From the NCBI GenBank assembly GCA_900541175.1, contig UQIT01000031.1:1-23614 (forward strand): a DNA stretch of 23,614 nucleotides. Reading direction: 5' to 3'. The position numbers were made by a program, and so were the translations under genes. The first letter of the stretch is position 1; each line of letters starts with the position of its first letter. Source of the stretch: an uncultured Collinsella sp. (GTDB taxonomy: Bacteria > Actinomycetota > Coriobacteriia > Coriobacteriales > Coriobacteriaceae). The notes beneath the pieces were generated by a model, which saw only the letters and a program-made list of their open reading frames with translations, was not told the DNA's origin and did no database searches. Positions 13,164-20,858 of this stretch are shown here, piece by piece.

Positions 13164-13928
13164 ATGGCACAGAGTACCTCTTCCACCGGCAATCAGCCGC
13201 TGATCGAGCTCAGACACGTCGATAAGCACTATGGCGATCTACACGTCCTCAACGACATCAATCTCTCGGTCGACCGCGGCGAGGTCGTCGTTGTGATCGG
13301 GCCCTCGGGCTCGGGCAAGTCGACCATGTGCCGCACTATCAACCGTCTGGAAACCATCGACTCGGGCGAGATTCTCATCGAGGGCGAGCCCCTGCCGCAA
13401 GAAGGCAAGGATCTTGCCCGCATGCGTGCCGAGCTGGGCATGGTGTTTCAGCAGTTCAACCTGTTCGCACATATGACCGTACTGCAGAACGTCATGCTGG
13501 GACCGGTCGATGTGCTGGGCGTCTCCAAGGACGAGGCCCGCGAGCGCGCCATGGACCTGCTGGGCCGCGTGGGCGTTGCCGAGCAGGCCGATAAGGTGCC
13601 CGCGCAGCTCTCGGGCGGCCAGCAGCAGCGCGTAGCCATCGCCCGCTCGCTTGCCATGCAACCCAAGGCCATGCTTTTTGACGAGCCCACGAGCGCCCTT
13701 GACCCCGAAATGATCAACGAGGTGCTCGAGGTCATGGTCCGTCTGGCCCAGCAGGGCATGACGATGATCGTCATTACGCACGAGATGAACTTCGCCCGCC
13801 GCGTGGCCGATCGCATCGTGTTTATGGCCGACGGCCAGATCGTGGAAACCGGCACACCCGACGAGTTCTTCGACCATCCCCAGACCAAGCGCGCCCAGGA
13901 CTTCCTCAACTCCATCAAGGGCCACTAA
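13164..13928 (+). CDS. Amino-acid ABC transporter ATP-binding protein (GluA/GlnQ type)
   Basis: A 254-residue ABC ATPase with Walker A GPSGSGKST (46-54), Q-loop VFQQFNL, signature LSGGQ (149-153), Walker B LFDEPTSALD (Asp173, Glu174) and H-loop His206. The strings match the polar amino-acid uptake subfamily almost throughout. AGGAG lies about 10 nt before the ATG. It completes a binding-protein, permease, permease, ATPase operon. An imperfect stem (GCGGGCAAA with TTTGCCCCGC, about 13943-13976) follows its stop codon and may end most transcripts. Confidence 0.95.
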   Translation: MAQSTSSTGNQPLIELRHVDKHYGDLHVLNDINLSVDRGEVVVVIGPSGSGKSTMCRTINRLETIDSGEILIEGEPLPQEGKDLARMRAELGMVFQQFNLFAHMTVLQNVMLGPVDVLGVSKDEARERAMDLLGRVGVAEQADKVPAQLSGGQQQRVAIARSLAMQPKAMLFDEPTSALDPEMINEVLEVMVRLAQQGMTMIVITHEMNFARRVADRIVFMADGQIVETGTPDEFFDHPQTKRAQDFLNSIKGH

Positions 13929-14015
13929 CCCAATTGCCACGCGGGCAAATTCATCAGTAACGTTTGCCCCGCGCCACCCCTGTGCCATGTCCACCCGGAT
14001 TCGAAAGCCGCAACC

Positions 14016-14825
14016 ATGATCGGAACCCGCACCTCATCGTCCTACACCCCGCACGTCGACGTCGCCCCCGCCGACCGCCCACTCATCCTCGTCGCGCCGC
14101 GCTGGGAAGAGGCGAAGCCGTTTTTGAGCGAAACGCTCTCCCCCAACGAGGAGATCGCAAGTGTCTTTGTCGATGCCATCCTTGCCGCCGGCGGTCTGCC
14201 GCTGCAGATGTCCATCACCGAGGACATTGAGGTTATCCGTCATTACGTCGATATCGCTGACGGCATCGCCATTCCCGGCGGCCCGGACGTCAACCCCAAG
14301 CGCTGGGGCGATGATCGACCCTACGACCCCACCCTCTGCTGCGAGATTCGCGATAGCTTTGAGTTTAAGCTGGTCGGCGAGGTGCTCCGTGCAAAAAAGC
14401 CGCTCTTTACCACCTGCCGCGGCACGCAGTTGCTCAATGTCGCCACTGGCGGCACCCTGTGCATGGACGTACCGAGCCTGGGCGCTCGCGAGGGGCGCAC
14501 GCAGTGGCGCCATACCCACGTGCTCAACGACCCTGTACATCCCGTCGAGGTCGTGCCGGGCTCGCTTCTGGAGCGCGCGGTTGGCGGGCACAGACTTATC
14601 CAGACCAACTCCGCACACCACTGCTGCGTCGACCGTCTGGGTAAAAGCACGCGCTTGGTCGCCAAGGCAACCGACGGCGTTCCCGAGTGCATCGAGGTCG
14701 AAGGCCAGCCTTTCTGCCTGGGCGTGCAATGGCATCCCGAGTACACCTGGCAGACGCTCGAGACCGACTTTAACCTGTGGAAGTCGTTTGTCGAGGCAGC
14801 GGCAAAGGTTAAGCTGGCCCGCTAG
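14016..14825 (+). CDS. Class I glutamine amidotransferase, gamma-glutamyl-GABA hydrolase family (peptidase C26)
   Basis: A 269-residue member of the PuuD-like family, cytoplasmic enzymes that hydrolyse gamma-glutamyl amide bonds. The nucleophile is Cys134 in TTCRGTQLLNVATGG; the other catalytic residues are His240 and Glu242 in GVQWHPE; PGGPDVNP is the oxyanion block. The ribosome site is weak. It lies 87 bp after the glutamate-type transporter on the same strand, beyond a stem-loop, so it may be cotranscribed by read-through and release glutamate from gamma-glutamyl compounds. That link is inference; puuD itself acts in putrescine breakdown, and no other puu gene is visible here. Confidence 0.88.
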   Translation: MIGTRTSSSYTPHVDVAPADRPLILVAPRWEEAKPFLSETLSPNEEIASVFVDAILAAGGLPLQMSITEDIEVIRHYVDIADGIAIPGGPDVNPKRWGDDRPYDPTLCCEIRDSFEFKLVGEVLRAKKPLFTTCRGTQLLNVATGGTLCMDVPSLGAREGRTQWRHTHVLNDPVHPVEVVPGSLLERAVGGHRLIQTNSAHHCCVDRLGKSTRLVAKATDGVPECIEVEGQPFCLGVQWHPEYTWQTLETDFNLWKSFVEAAAKVKLAR

Positions 14826-14858
14826 CTCGCGAATCACACAGACCTAAACCTTCCATGC

Positions 14859-14905
14859 CAGGGGGGGGCGGACACCAGCCACGGTGCCCGCCCCCCCCTG
14901 TATTT
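14859..14905. terminator. G/C-rich bidirectional terminator between convergent genes
   Basis: CAGGGGGGGGCGG (14859-14871) and CCGCCCCCCCCTG (14888-14900) are perfect 13-bp arms, with CACC and GGTG extending the stem inside. TATTT follows on the plus strand. It lies between the convergent amidotransferase gene and the exporter permease gene and can serve both. The run of eight G is a likely site of length variation. Confidence 0.75.
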
Positions 14906-14938
14906 GGTATGCTCGGTATGATTTTCCCTCACAAACAA

Positions 14939-15757
14939 TCAAAGAAATCTCGACCGCAATCGGTCGACGGTAAAGCAAATGGCAAAAACGCTTGCTACGT
15001 TTATTAGGCAGTCAATTAGAATCGAAATGCATTGACTATTCCCCAACGGGGTCACGCCACAAATCCACATGAGCATCGAGGCTGGAAGCGGAAGCATGGA
15101 ATTGGTCCCGAGCTGTATGTAGATCGCTACGACGTTGACAAGCAACAGCATGCCAATCGGACCGAAGCCGGACCCAAAATAGGAAACAACGATCACGCAA
15201 GAGACCACGTATGCAAGGCAGACGACACTCGCCAGAAGAAGTCGATAGCAAAATACATGCAGGTCGAAATACTGCCGAGCATCCAGAACGATTGCGCAGT
15301 TAAGACAGTACAAAACGACACTCGACAGGATAAACGCGCCCAAAAGGGCAAAAGAAGACAGCACCGCTCGCGCAACGATAGCGCACACACGCTTCCCACC
15401 CCGAGCCTCCGACAACCCCCACGGTTCCTCAATAAAGCCCGAACTGACAAAGCGCGGCACAATACAAGCCGCGATGAACGGAAAGAACAATGCATGAGCC
15501 AACGGGGCTACGTTGAACAGCAGCCCACGAAAAACCTCTGCATTACCAAATAGAAGGACATCCTCTGCCGACAGCCGGAGCGTCGGGTCTGGGAAAAAGC
15601 CCAAGAAACTGTTCTCACGGAGGCTACAGAACCACATCGGGAAAGAATTAAGCTGCAATACCACCATGCACGCATAAATTACCAAGATTAAGGCGTACGC
15701 CCATTTGCTCACATGCTTCAATTCTGACTGGAGAAGTCTTTTAATCTGACGAGCCAT
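14939..15757 (-). CDS. ABC exporter membrane subunit 2 (ABC-2 type, LanG-like)
   Basis: A 272-residue hydrophobic protein with about six helices and a short cytoplasmic N-terminus (MARQIKRLLQSELKH). It is the third gene of a set of one ATPase and two permeases. The start at 15757 has GGGGGTG about 6 nt upstream and overlaps the end of the preceding permease gene by 17 nt; a GTG 18 nt upstream is less likely. The base composition is more A/T-rich than the amino-acid transporter next door. No close family is recognised beyond the general ABC-2/bacteriocin-immunity permease type. Confidence 0.78.
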   Translation of the reverse strand: MARQIKRLLQSELKHVSKWAYALILVIYACMVVLQLNSFPMWFCSLRENSFLGFFPDPTLRLSAEDVLLFGNAEVFRGLLFNVAPLAHALFFPFIAACIVPRFVSSGFIEEPWGLSEARGGKRVCAIVARAVLSSFALLGAFILSSVVLYCLNCAIVLDARQYFDLHVFCYRLLLASVVCLAYVVSCVIVVSYFGSGFGPIGMLLLVNVVAIYIQLGTNSMLPLPASMLMWICGVTPLGNSQCISILIDCLINVASVFAICFTVDRLRSRFL

Positions 15758-16565
15758 TGAGCACACCCCCAGCACGAAAGCTCACGAGAGCGTAAATCAA
15801 TACCGATAGACAGCTGGCTGCCGCGCCATATCCCAGAAGTGTCAGCTGCCCCATATCGCTATACCCAAGGGCACATCCGACTCCAAGGTACGGCCCCGGA
15901 AGAAAGAAGATCCATCGCAAGGACGGTATGGGCGTCTGAAGGTAAGTTCCGTAGAGCGTCAAGCTCATGACAAATCCGATTATTACCACAGCCCCGCTAA
16001 ATACGGCGCTGCTTGTAATCCGATAGATGGTCGTCGTCTCCAACGCAACCGATATCACCAATACGGCGTTGACTATCATTGCAGGCAAAAATACAGTTAG
16101 CATGTCGTGCGAGTAGTTATGCCCTCCACGCAGTATGGCTATTGCAAAAAGAAGAAGGCAAAGCGCACTATATGCTGCGCCAATTATTAAAGCAGACGAA
16201 AATGCATGGGCTAGAGCCCCATAAAAGCGGTTGAGACCTCTTGCCAAAGAAATTCGGCAGCCCTCTTCATAGCCACGCTCCTGTAGAATTACCAGGCAAA
16301 CGATGAGCGGCACAAGCAGAGATGTGCCGGCAAAGGCGCTACGCACAAGGGACTCATCGGGTGCAGAAGGATCGATTACATTCCAGCAGAAGCCAATATC
16401 CTCCCCAAAAACGCTATTACCAAAGGCGAGCAACTTTGTTCCGTTTTTTAGAAAGATGCCAAAGAGAAGGCCGAACGCCAGCATAAGCGCAAGACCAAAC
16501 TTCGCCGGAAATATCCTGTGCAAACGCATCATATCTGCCTTTATGGGATGGATCGCCCGCTTCAT
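15741..16565 (-). CDS. ABC exporter membrane subunit 1 (ABC-2 type, LanE-like)
   Basis: A 274-residue protein with about six predicted membrane helices, starting MKRAIHPIKADMMRLHRIFP. Its ATG overlaps the ATPase stop codon (ATGA), and its 3' end overlaps the next permease gene, so all three are translationally coupled. The organisation ATPase, permease, permease, with permeases of about 270 residues, resembles the LanFEG pumps that expel lantibiotics and related peptides. No bacteriocin precursor or biosynthetic gene is visible nearby. Confidence 0.78.
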   Translation of the reverse strand: MKRAIHPIKADMMRLHRIFPAKFGLALMLAFGLLFGIFLKNGTKLLAFGNSVFGEDIGFCWNVIDPSAPDESLVRSAFAGTSLLVPLIVCLVILQERGYEEGCRISLARGLNRFYGALAHAFSSALIIGAAYSALCLLLFAIAILRGGHNYSHDMLTVFLPAMIVNAVLVISVALETTTIYRITSSAVFSGAVVIIGFVMSLTLYGTYLQTPIPSLRWIFFLPGPYLGVGCALGYSDMGQLTLLGYGAAASCLSVLIYALVSFRAGGVLNGSSD

Positions 16566-17323
16566 AGCGAGACCGCCTTCATCAAGCGCCTGTAATACTC
16601 TTTTAGGGACGATGCCTCATCCCTTATGACGTCCATCGGTTCCATTTTCAGCAGTTCGCCGTCATGAATAAACACGCAACTTGTTGCAACTGATGCCAAC
16701 TCATCCAAATCATGGCTAGAGATGAGCATGGTCTTACCCTGTTCTCGATTCAATCGACCGATAAGAGCCCATATGCTCTCGATGCCCAGCGGGTCCAACC
16801 CATTTGCTGGCTCATCAAAAATAAGCAGATCAGTGTCACCCAACAAAGCCGTAGCTATATCAAGTCGCCGCTTCATTCCCAGAGAAAAACTGCTCACGCT
16901 CCTTTTCTCATCGACGTCCAGCCCAACTAGGCCCAAGACGCGAGGAACCTCACGTTTCTCATCAAGCCCCCATTCCGCACATCGGATTTGAAGATTCTCA
17001 ACCGCGCTGAGAGATTGATATGCTCCGCTGGAATCTGGCACATAGCCGACACGCGTCCGCATCAGGCCAAGCTCTCTTTTTGATTTGCCTCCAAAGAGCT
17101 CCACGCTCCCCGAAGATGGCTCGCAGAGGCCCAAGACGATTTTAATAAGCGTGCTTTTGCCCGCACCGTTTGCACCGACAAGGGCACAGAGCTCAGACTG
17201 ATGCACCTCGAAGGAAACGTCATGCAAAACGTGCCGTTTTCCGTAGCGTTTTGAAACTTTTGATAGCTTTATCGCTGATGCGTTCATTGGACCCCCGTTC
17301 TGCTTGATAGAAAAACCGCTCAT
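16562..17323 (-). CDS. ABC exporter ATP-binding protein (LanF/CcmA-like)
   Basis: A 253-residue ABC ATPase with Walker A GANGAGKST (50-58), a variant signature FSLGM (146-150), Walker B LLIFDEPANGLDP (Asp170, Glu171) and H-loop SSHD (His204). FSLGM and DEPANGLDP are typical of the exporter ATPases that serve bacitracin or lantibiotic resistance pumps. The start at 17323 has AAGGAACG at good spacing; an in-frame ATG at 17285-17287, also preceded by GGGGG, is an alternative. The promoter just upstream has a perfect TTGACA and three TATCGTT-type repeats. Confidence 0.88.
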   Translation of the reverse strand: MSGFSIKQNGGPMNASAIKLSKVSKRYGKRHVLHDVSFEVHQSELCALVGANGAGKSTLIKIVLGLCEPSSGSVELFGGKSKRELGLMRTRVGYVPDSSGAYQSLSAVENLQIRCAEWGLDEKREVPRVLGLVGLDVDEKRSVSSFSLGMKRRLDIATALLGDTDLLIFDEPANGLDPLGIESIWALIGRLNREQGKTMLISSHDLDELASVATSCVFIHDGELLKMEPMDVIRDEASSLKEYYRRLMKAVSL

Positions 17324-17390
17324 ATCGTTCCTTCTTTCCTTTATCGTTTTCCATTGTTGTTATTGTTTTTCGATAACTCATATTTGTCAA
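17323..17390 (-). promoter_or_regulatory. Promoter of the ABC exporter operon with three 19-bp-spaced TAT(C/T)GTT repeats
   Basis: On the minus strand TTGACA (17390-17385) and AACAAT (17367-17362) are 17 bp apart. Read on the plus strand, TATCGTT begins at 17323 and 17342 and TATTGTT at 17361, exactly 19 bp apart. The last copy, TATTGTTTTTCGA (17361-17373), overlaps the -10 element and matches, with one difference, the half-site TATCGTTnTTCGA found as an inverted pair upstream of the DUF2975 gene. Confidence 0.6.
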
Positions 17391-17402
17391 GATAATCTAA
17401 AA

Positions 17403-17433
17403 GAAGGGACCCGTGTTAGACACGGGTCCCTTC
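17403..17433 (-). terminator. Intrinsic terminator after the XRE gene
   Basis: GAAGGGACCCGTGT (17403-17416) and ACACGGGTCCCTTC (17420-17433) are perfect 14-bp arms with a 3-nt loop, followed on the minus strand by TTTTAG. It separates the DUF2975-XRE operon from the exporter promoter downstream. Confidence 0.9.
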
Positions 17434-17467
17434 ACGCTGATACTTCGTTTTAGTTGTTTGCCTTAAG

Positions 17468-17797
17468 CTACTCGTCACTCAAATCGACAGCGAAGACTGA
17501 CGTCGGAAGCGATACCTCATTGCCTCCGCCGTCCCGCATCTGTCTCACGACATTTTTTGCGCGCTCGACAATAAGCTCCTCAAGCTCTTTCTCGCTCACG
17601 CGCTGAATAATATCTCCCGGTTGACAATCAAGCTCATCACAGATATCAAGAAGCGTCTTTAGGCGAATAGCTTTTATCTTTCCGTTTCTAAGCTTTGAAA
17701 TATTAGCCGGAGTATGCCCCGTCGCCCGAATCAGATCAGCGCTGGTCTTTCCGGTCTTAAGCAGCTGCGTCTCAAGCTCGATGATGAGATAGCTCAT
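17468..17797 (-). CDS. Small XRE/Cro-type transcriptional regulator (YozG-like)
   Basis: A 109-residue protein. Residues 1-70 form a Cro/C1-type helix-turn-helix (TGHTPANISKLRNGKIKAIR) ending in LLDICDELDCQPGDII, the block typical of the small YozG-type family. About 35 acidic, probably flexible residues follow. TAGGAGGAAAC before the ATG is a very strong ribosome site and contains the stop codon of the DUF2975 gene 8 nt upstream. Genes of this type are regularly paired with DUF2975 membrane proteins. It is a good candidate for binding the TATCGTTnTTCGA elements. Confidence 0.88.
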   Translation of the reverse strand: MSYLIIELETQLLKTGKTSADLIRATGHTPANISKLRNGKIKAIRLKTLLDICDELDCQPGDIIQRVSEKELEELIVERAKNVVRQMRDGGGNEVSLPTSVFAVDLSDE

Positions 17798-17805
17798 GTT
17801 TCCTC

Positions 17806-18366
17806 CTACACAAGCTCGTCAGACTGCTCTTGGAGCAGCGAGGCATAACTCCAGATCGCCGAGATAAACAAGCAGACAACTGCGCCGATAAACGACCCCG
17901 CATCAAAGGTAGCGCCTTGGCAAATCTCAATAACGAAGGAATGAGGCACGATGTAAAGCTCCAGTCCGCCAATGGTGAGATTGACCGATCCATAGGCACC
18001 AACAAACGAAACCGCAGTGTTAACAGCAAAGGCAAGTGCAAGAACACGGATAAGCCGCACATGTGCCCTGGTAAAGGGCGAGACGCCCCGCGAGATGTTA
18101 CGGCTGATCCCGCACAAAACGACAAGCGAAATACCCACAACGAGTGCCAGGCACAGTCCGCTTGGGATAACGATGCACCCGCCATTGAGAAGCGTCACGA
18201 CACCAAAAGAATCGACAGAAGCAACGTTTTCAACCGCATACCAAATCACGTAAACAACCAACGCGGCAAAAGCGACGAGCATCCCTGCAAAAACGGCTGC
18301 CATGCAAAAACCAAGCTTCCTGATATTTTCGCCCGCCTTGGCCATACGCTGAACGCTGTTGGACAT
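17806..18366 (-). CDS. DUF2975-family membrane protein
   Basis: A 186-residue protein with four hydrophobic helices and the conserved loop FTRAHVRLIRVLALAFAVN after the second helix, which I recognise as DUF2975. The function is unknown; the family is usually encoded beside a small XRE regulator, as here, and may sense a membrane state. The start at 18366 is preceded by GAGGGTGAG at good spacing; the ORF extends 54 codons further upstream, but that part crosses the operator region and has no start signal. The last codons couple translation to the XRE gene. Confidence 0.84.
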   Translation of the reverse strand: MSNSVQRMAKAGENIRKLGFCMAAVFAGMLVAFAALVVYVIWYAVENVASVDSFGVVTLLNGGCIVIPSGLCLALVVGISLVVLCGISRNISRGVSPFTRAHVRLIRVLALAFAVNTAVSFVGAYGSVNLTIGGLELYIVPHSFVIEICQGATFDAGSFIGAVVCLFISAIWSYASLLQEQSDELV

Positions 18367-18385
18367 ACACTCACCCTCATCGACT

Positions 18386-18423
18386 CTATCGTTATTCGAA
18401 CAGTTTATCGAACAACGATATAG
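18386..18423. promoter_or_regulatory. Hyphenated palindrome upstream of the DUF2975-XRE operon
   Basis: TATCGTTATTCGA (18387-18399) and TCGAACAACGATA (18408-18420) are inverted 13-bp half-sites that differ at one position, separated by 8 bp. The site lies 20-57 bp before the DUF2975 start codon, where its promoter should be. A related half-site occurs in the ABC exporter promoter. Confidence 0.68.
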
Positions 18424-18478
18424 ATTGCATACGGAAAGCCCCGCCAGTGCGCATAGGCCATTCACTAATCGGAAGGGG

Positions 18479-18572
18479 TGAGAGTGGATTTTTGGACACG
18501 TATCGAACGAGAGTGGATAATCTCCCACTTCGAGGCCACCACCGGGCCTAAAACGGGAGATTATCCACTCTC
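18479..18572. repeat. REP-like palindrome, GAGAGTGGATAATCTCCC family, plus a partial copy
   Basis: GAGAGTGGATAATCTCCC (18509-18526) and GGGAGATTATCCACTCTC (18555-18572) are perfect 18-bp inverted arms; AGGCC and GGCCT nest inside the 28-bp centre. A broken third half-copy, GAGAGTGGAT, starts at 18479. The element lies 24 bp beyond the Hpt stop codon and may protect or end that transcript, but it has no T-run. Confidence 0.85.
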
Positions 18573-18596
18573 ATAGTCATCAAGGCCCACAAGCTC

Positions 18597-18953
18597 TTAT
18601 TCGGCCGCCTCGCGCAGGGCCGACATCGTAGCCGCATATTGCTGCTGCAGCGCATGCATCCCCTCGCGAGCGCCGTCAACGGCATCGGCACCACGCAGTG
18701 CCTCGGTCACCACGACCGCCGGCTCGTACAGATTATCGAATCCCAGGTTCTGGCTCACGCCCTTGAGCGTGTGCACTGCCATAAACGCTTCCTCGGCGTC
18801 TCCCGCCGCCATGGCAGCCTCCAGCTTGTCCATGCTCTCGTCATCCAAAAACTTGAGGGCAAAGCGGGCGAGCATTTCCTCGCCCATCAGCCGAGCGCAC
18901 GCGTCACCATAATTGGCGCCGATCTTCTCATACGCCTCACGCATGGAAATCAT
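18597..18953 (-). CDS. Histidine phosphotransfer (Hpt) domain protein
   Basis: A 118-residue protein made of a single Hpt four-helix bundle. The phosphorylatable residue is His61 in AVHTLKGVSQNLG, the classic Hpt motif. Hpt proteins carry phosphate between receiver domains in cytoplasmic phosphorelays. It lies 24 nt after the GGDEF/receiver/HD-GYP gene on the same strand, so that receiver is the likely partner. No histidine kinase is in the window. GGAG lies 10 nt before the ATG. Confidence 0.9.
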   Translation of the reverse strand: MISMREAYEKIGANYGDACARLMGEEMLARFALKFLDDESMDKLEAAMAAGDAEEAFMAVHTLKGVSQNLGFDNLYEPAVVVTEALRGADAVDGAREGMHALQQQYAATMSALREAAE

Positions 18954-18977
18954 GGATTAAAAACTCCTTTGGTCAAA

Positions 18978-20858
18978 CTAAATCGTGGGAAACGCAACGA
19001 CGTCAGCGGGGCGTGCTAACGTCTCGGCAATTTGGTCTTGCACCTCGAGCAGACAATCGAGCAGCAGCGGGTTAAAGGTGCCGCACTTACCGTCCAGGAT
19101 CATCTGAATTGCCTCCTTGTGCGGGATAGCGTCCTTGTACACGCGCACGCTCGTCAGCGCATCGTACACGTCGGCCACCGAAACCACCTGTGCGGCAATG
19201 GGGATTTCGTCGCCCTTAAGGCCATCGGGATAACCCTTGCCGTCCCAGCGCTCGTGGTGCCAACGCGCAATCTGGTACGCATATTCCATAAGCGCATTGC
19301 CGGCGTGATGGCTACCCAGCTCAAGCAGCATGTCGGCGCCGATCGTGGTATGCGTCTTCATAATCTCGAACTCCTCGGGCGTAAGGCGCCCGGGTTTGTT
19401 GAGAATCGCATCGTCAATCGACATCTTGCCGATATCGTGCAGCGCCGAAGCCAGGGCAATCGTGGAGCGCTCCTCATTGTCAAGGGAAATGGTGTCGCTA
19501 CGCTGGACCAGACAGCCAAGCAGCAGCTCGGTCAGCTTCTCGATGTTCGTAACGTGCCTGCCGCTCTCGCCGTTGCGAAGCTCCATGACGCCGGCCATGA
19601 TGTCGATGAGCATGCGACTGTTCTTGACGCGCTCGTTGTACTGCTGGGACAGCAGGTTCGTCAGGCGGCGCTGTTTGGCGTATAGGCGGATGGTGTTGCT
19701 TACGCGGCGGCGCACGACACGGGAGTCAAACGGGCGGTTGATATAGTCTGAGGCGCCCAGCTCGTACGCGCGCAGAACCATATCATCGGAGTCTTCGCTC
19801 GAAATCATGATGACAGGCAGATTGTCACCAACCGATCGGCGCGACAGACCGGCCAGCACCTCAAAGCCGCTTATGCCCGGCATGACAATATCCAGCAGCA
19901 CGAGCGACAGCTCATCGCCATAGCGGTCGACCATGTCGAGCGCCGTACGACCGTTGGCGGCCTCGAGGATGCAGTACTCGTCCTTGAGCATCTCGTTGAG
20001 AATGGCTCGGTTCATCTCGGAGTCATCGACAATAAGCACCAAAGGCTTTTCGCTTTGGAAGGCTTCGATGGAATCGGCATCGGTCACGACCGTACCGGCT
20101 TTTGCCTTAGCGCGGCTCAATAACTGGACAGCGCGGCCAACTCCCTCATCGACCGTCTCGCCATGAATGCGAACGCCACCAACACATGCCGTCAAGCTCA
20201 CGTACTCATGGCCCGGAACAATCGTGGCATGAACGGCATCGGACACCTGATGCAGGCGACGGGTGAAGTCATCGGAGGGAATATTGGGCATGACGACCAC
20301 AAACTTGTCGCAGCCATAGCGTACGAGCTCGTCAGTCGAACGAATTCCGCTGCGTATGGCCGTCGCCACAGCACCGAGCGCAAGGTCGCCGGCATGACGG
20401 CCACACGTATCGTTGAAGACCCTAAAATCATCAAGGTCGATCACCGCAACGCCGGCCTTCATGCGGGCACTACGGAGCTTTTCCTCGTAATATCGGCGAT
20501 TGCGCACACTCGTCAGCACGTCGGTGTAGACGAGGTCCTCTTCTGCAGCCTCTTGCTCATCAATCGGACGCACCATCAGCAAGACGTGAGGCTCGCCCTC
20601 GACCTTCAGAGGGCGTAGGCGAGCGCGGTACTCGGTACCATCATTGAGCAGCTGCTCCGACACCTCATCGGAATCTGCCAAGGCCTCAAGACTCGACTGA
20701 CGCAGACAAGGGCACCGATTGCCGGCGAGCAGGCAGTTAGGCTCGCTCTTAATCTGATCGGCCGACAGCAAACGCACCACGGGGTAGGTCTTCGCGACGC
20801 GGGCGACCTCGGCGGCAGCCTCCTCGTCGGTTAGATTGACCTCGTGATTATTGAGCAT
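18978..20858 (-). CDS. Multidomain response regulator: degenerate GGDEF, receiver, HD-GYP
   Basis: A 626-residue protein. Residues 1-105 are PAS-like with a CX6CXC cluster (Cys42, Cys49, Cys51). A GGDEF domain spans about 108-265, but its motif is GCDKF (182-186), so it is probably not an active cyclase. A receiver spans about 272-390 with acidic pair Asp278-279 and phosphoacceptor Asp323; the conserved Lys is Arg375 (NRPFDS). A C-terminal HD-GYP domain from about 415 has His474-Asp475 and HHERWDGKGYP, and should be an active cyclic-di-GMP phosphodiesterase. The order places an inactive GGDEF before the receiver, which is unusual. AAGGG precedes the ATG. It forms an operon with the Hpt gene. 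Confidence 0.92.
   Translation of the reverse strand: MLNNHEVNLTDEEAAAEVARVAKTYPVVRLLSADQIKSEPNCLLAGNRCPCLRQSSLEALADSDEVSEQLLNDGTEYRARLRPLKVEGEPHVLLMVRPIDEQEAAEEDLVYTDVLTSVRNRRYYEEKLRSARMKAGVAVIDLDDFRVFNDTCGRHAGDLALGAVATAIRSGIRSTDELVRYGCDKFVVVMPNIPSDDFTRRLHQVSDAVHATIVPGHEYVSLTACVGGVRIHGETVDEGVGRAVQLLSRAKAKAGTVVTDADSIEAFQSEKPLVLIVDDSEMNRAILNEMLKDEYCILEAANGRTALDMVDRYGDELSLVLLDIVMPGISGFEVLAGLSRRSVGDNLPVIMISSEDSDDMVLRAYELGASDYINRPFDSRVVRRRVSNTIRLYAKQRRLTNLLSQQYNERVKNSRMLIDIMAGVMELRNGESGRHVTNIEKLTELLLGCLVQRSDTISLDNEERSTIALASALHDIGKMSIDDAILNKPGRLTPEEFEIMKTHTTIGADMLLELGSHHAGNALMEYAYQIARWHHERWDGKGYPDGLKGDEIPIAAQVVSVADVYDALTSVRVYKDAIPHKEAIQMILDGKCGTFNPLLLDCLLEVQDQIAETLARPADVVAFPTI

Noticed and set aside
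17806..18528. Long form of the DUF2975 protein with 54 extra N-terminal residues
   Set aside because: The extra part reads through the operator palindrome, has no hydrophobic or conserved segment and no start signal; the internal Met at 18366 has a good ribosome site.
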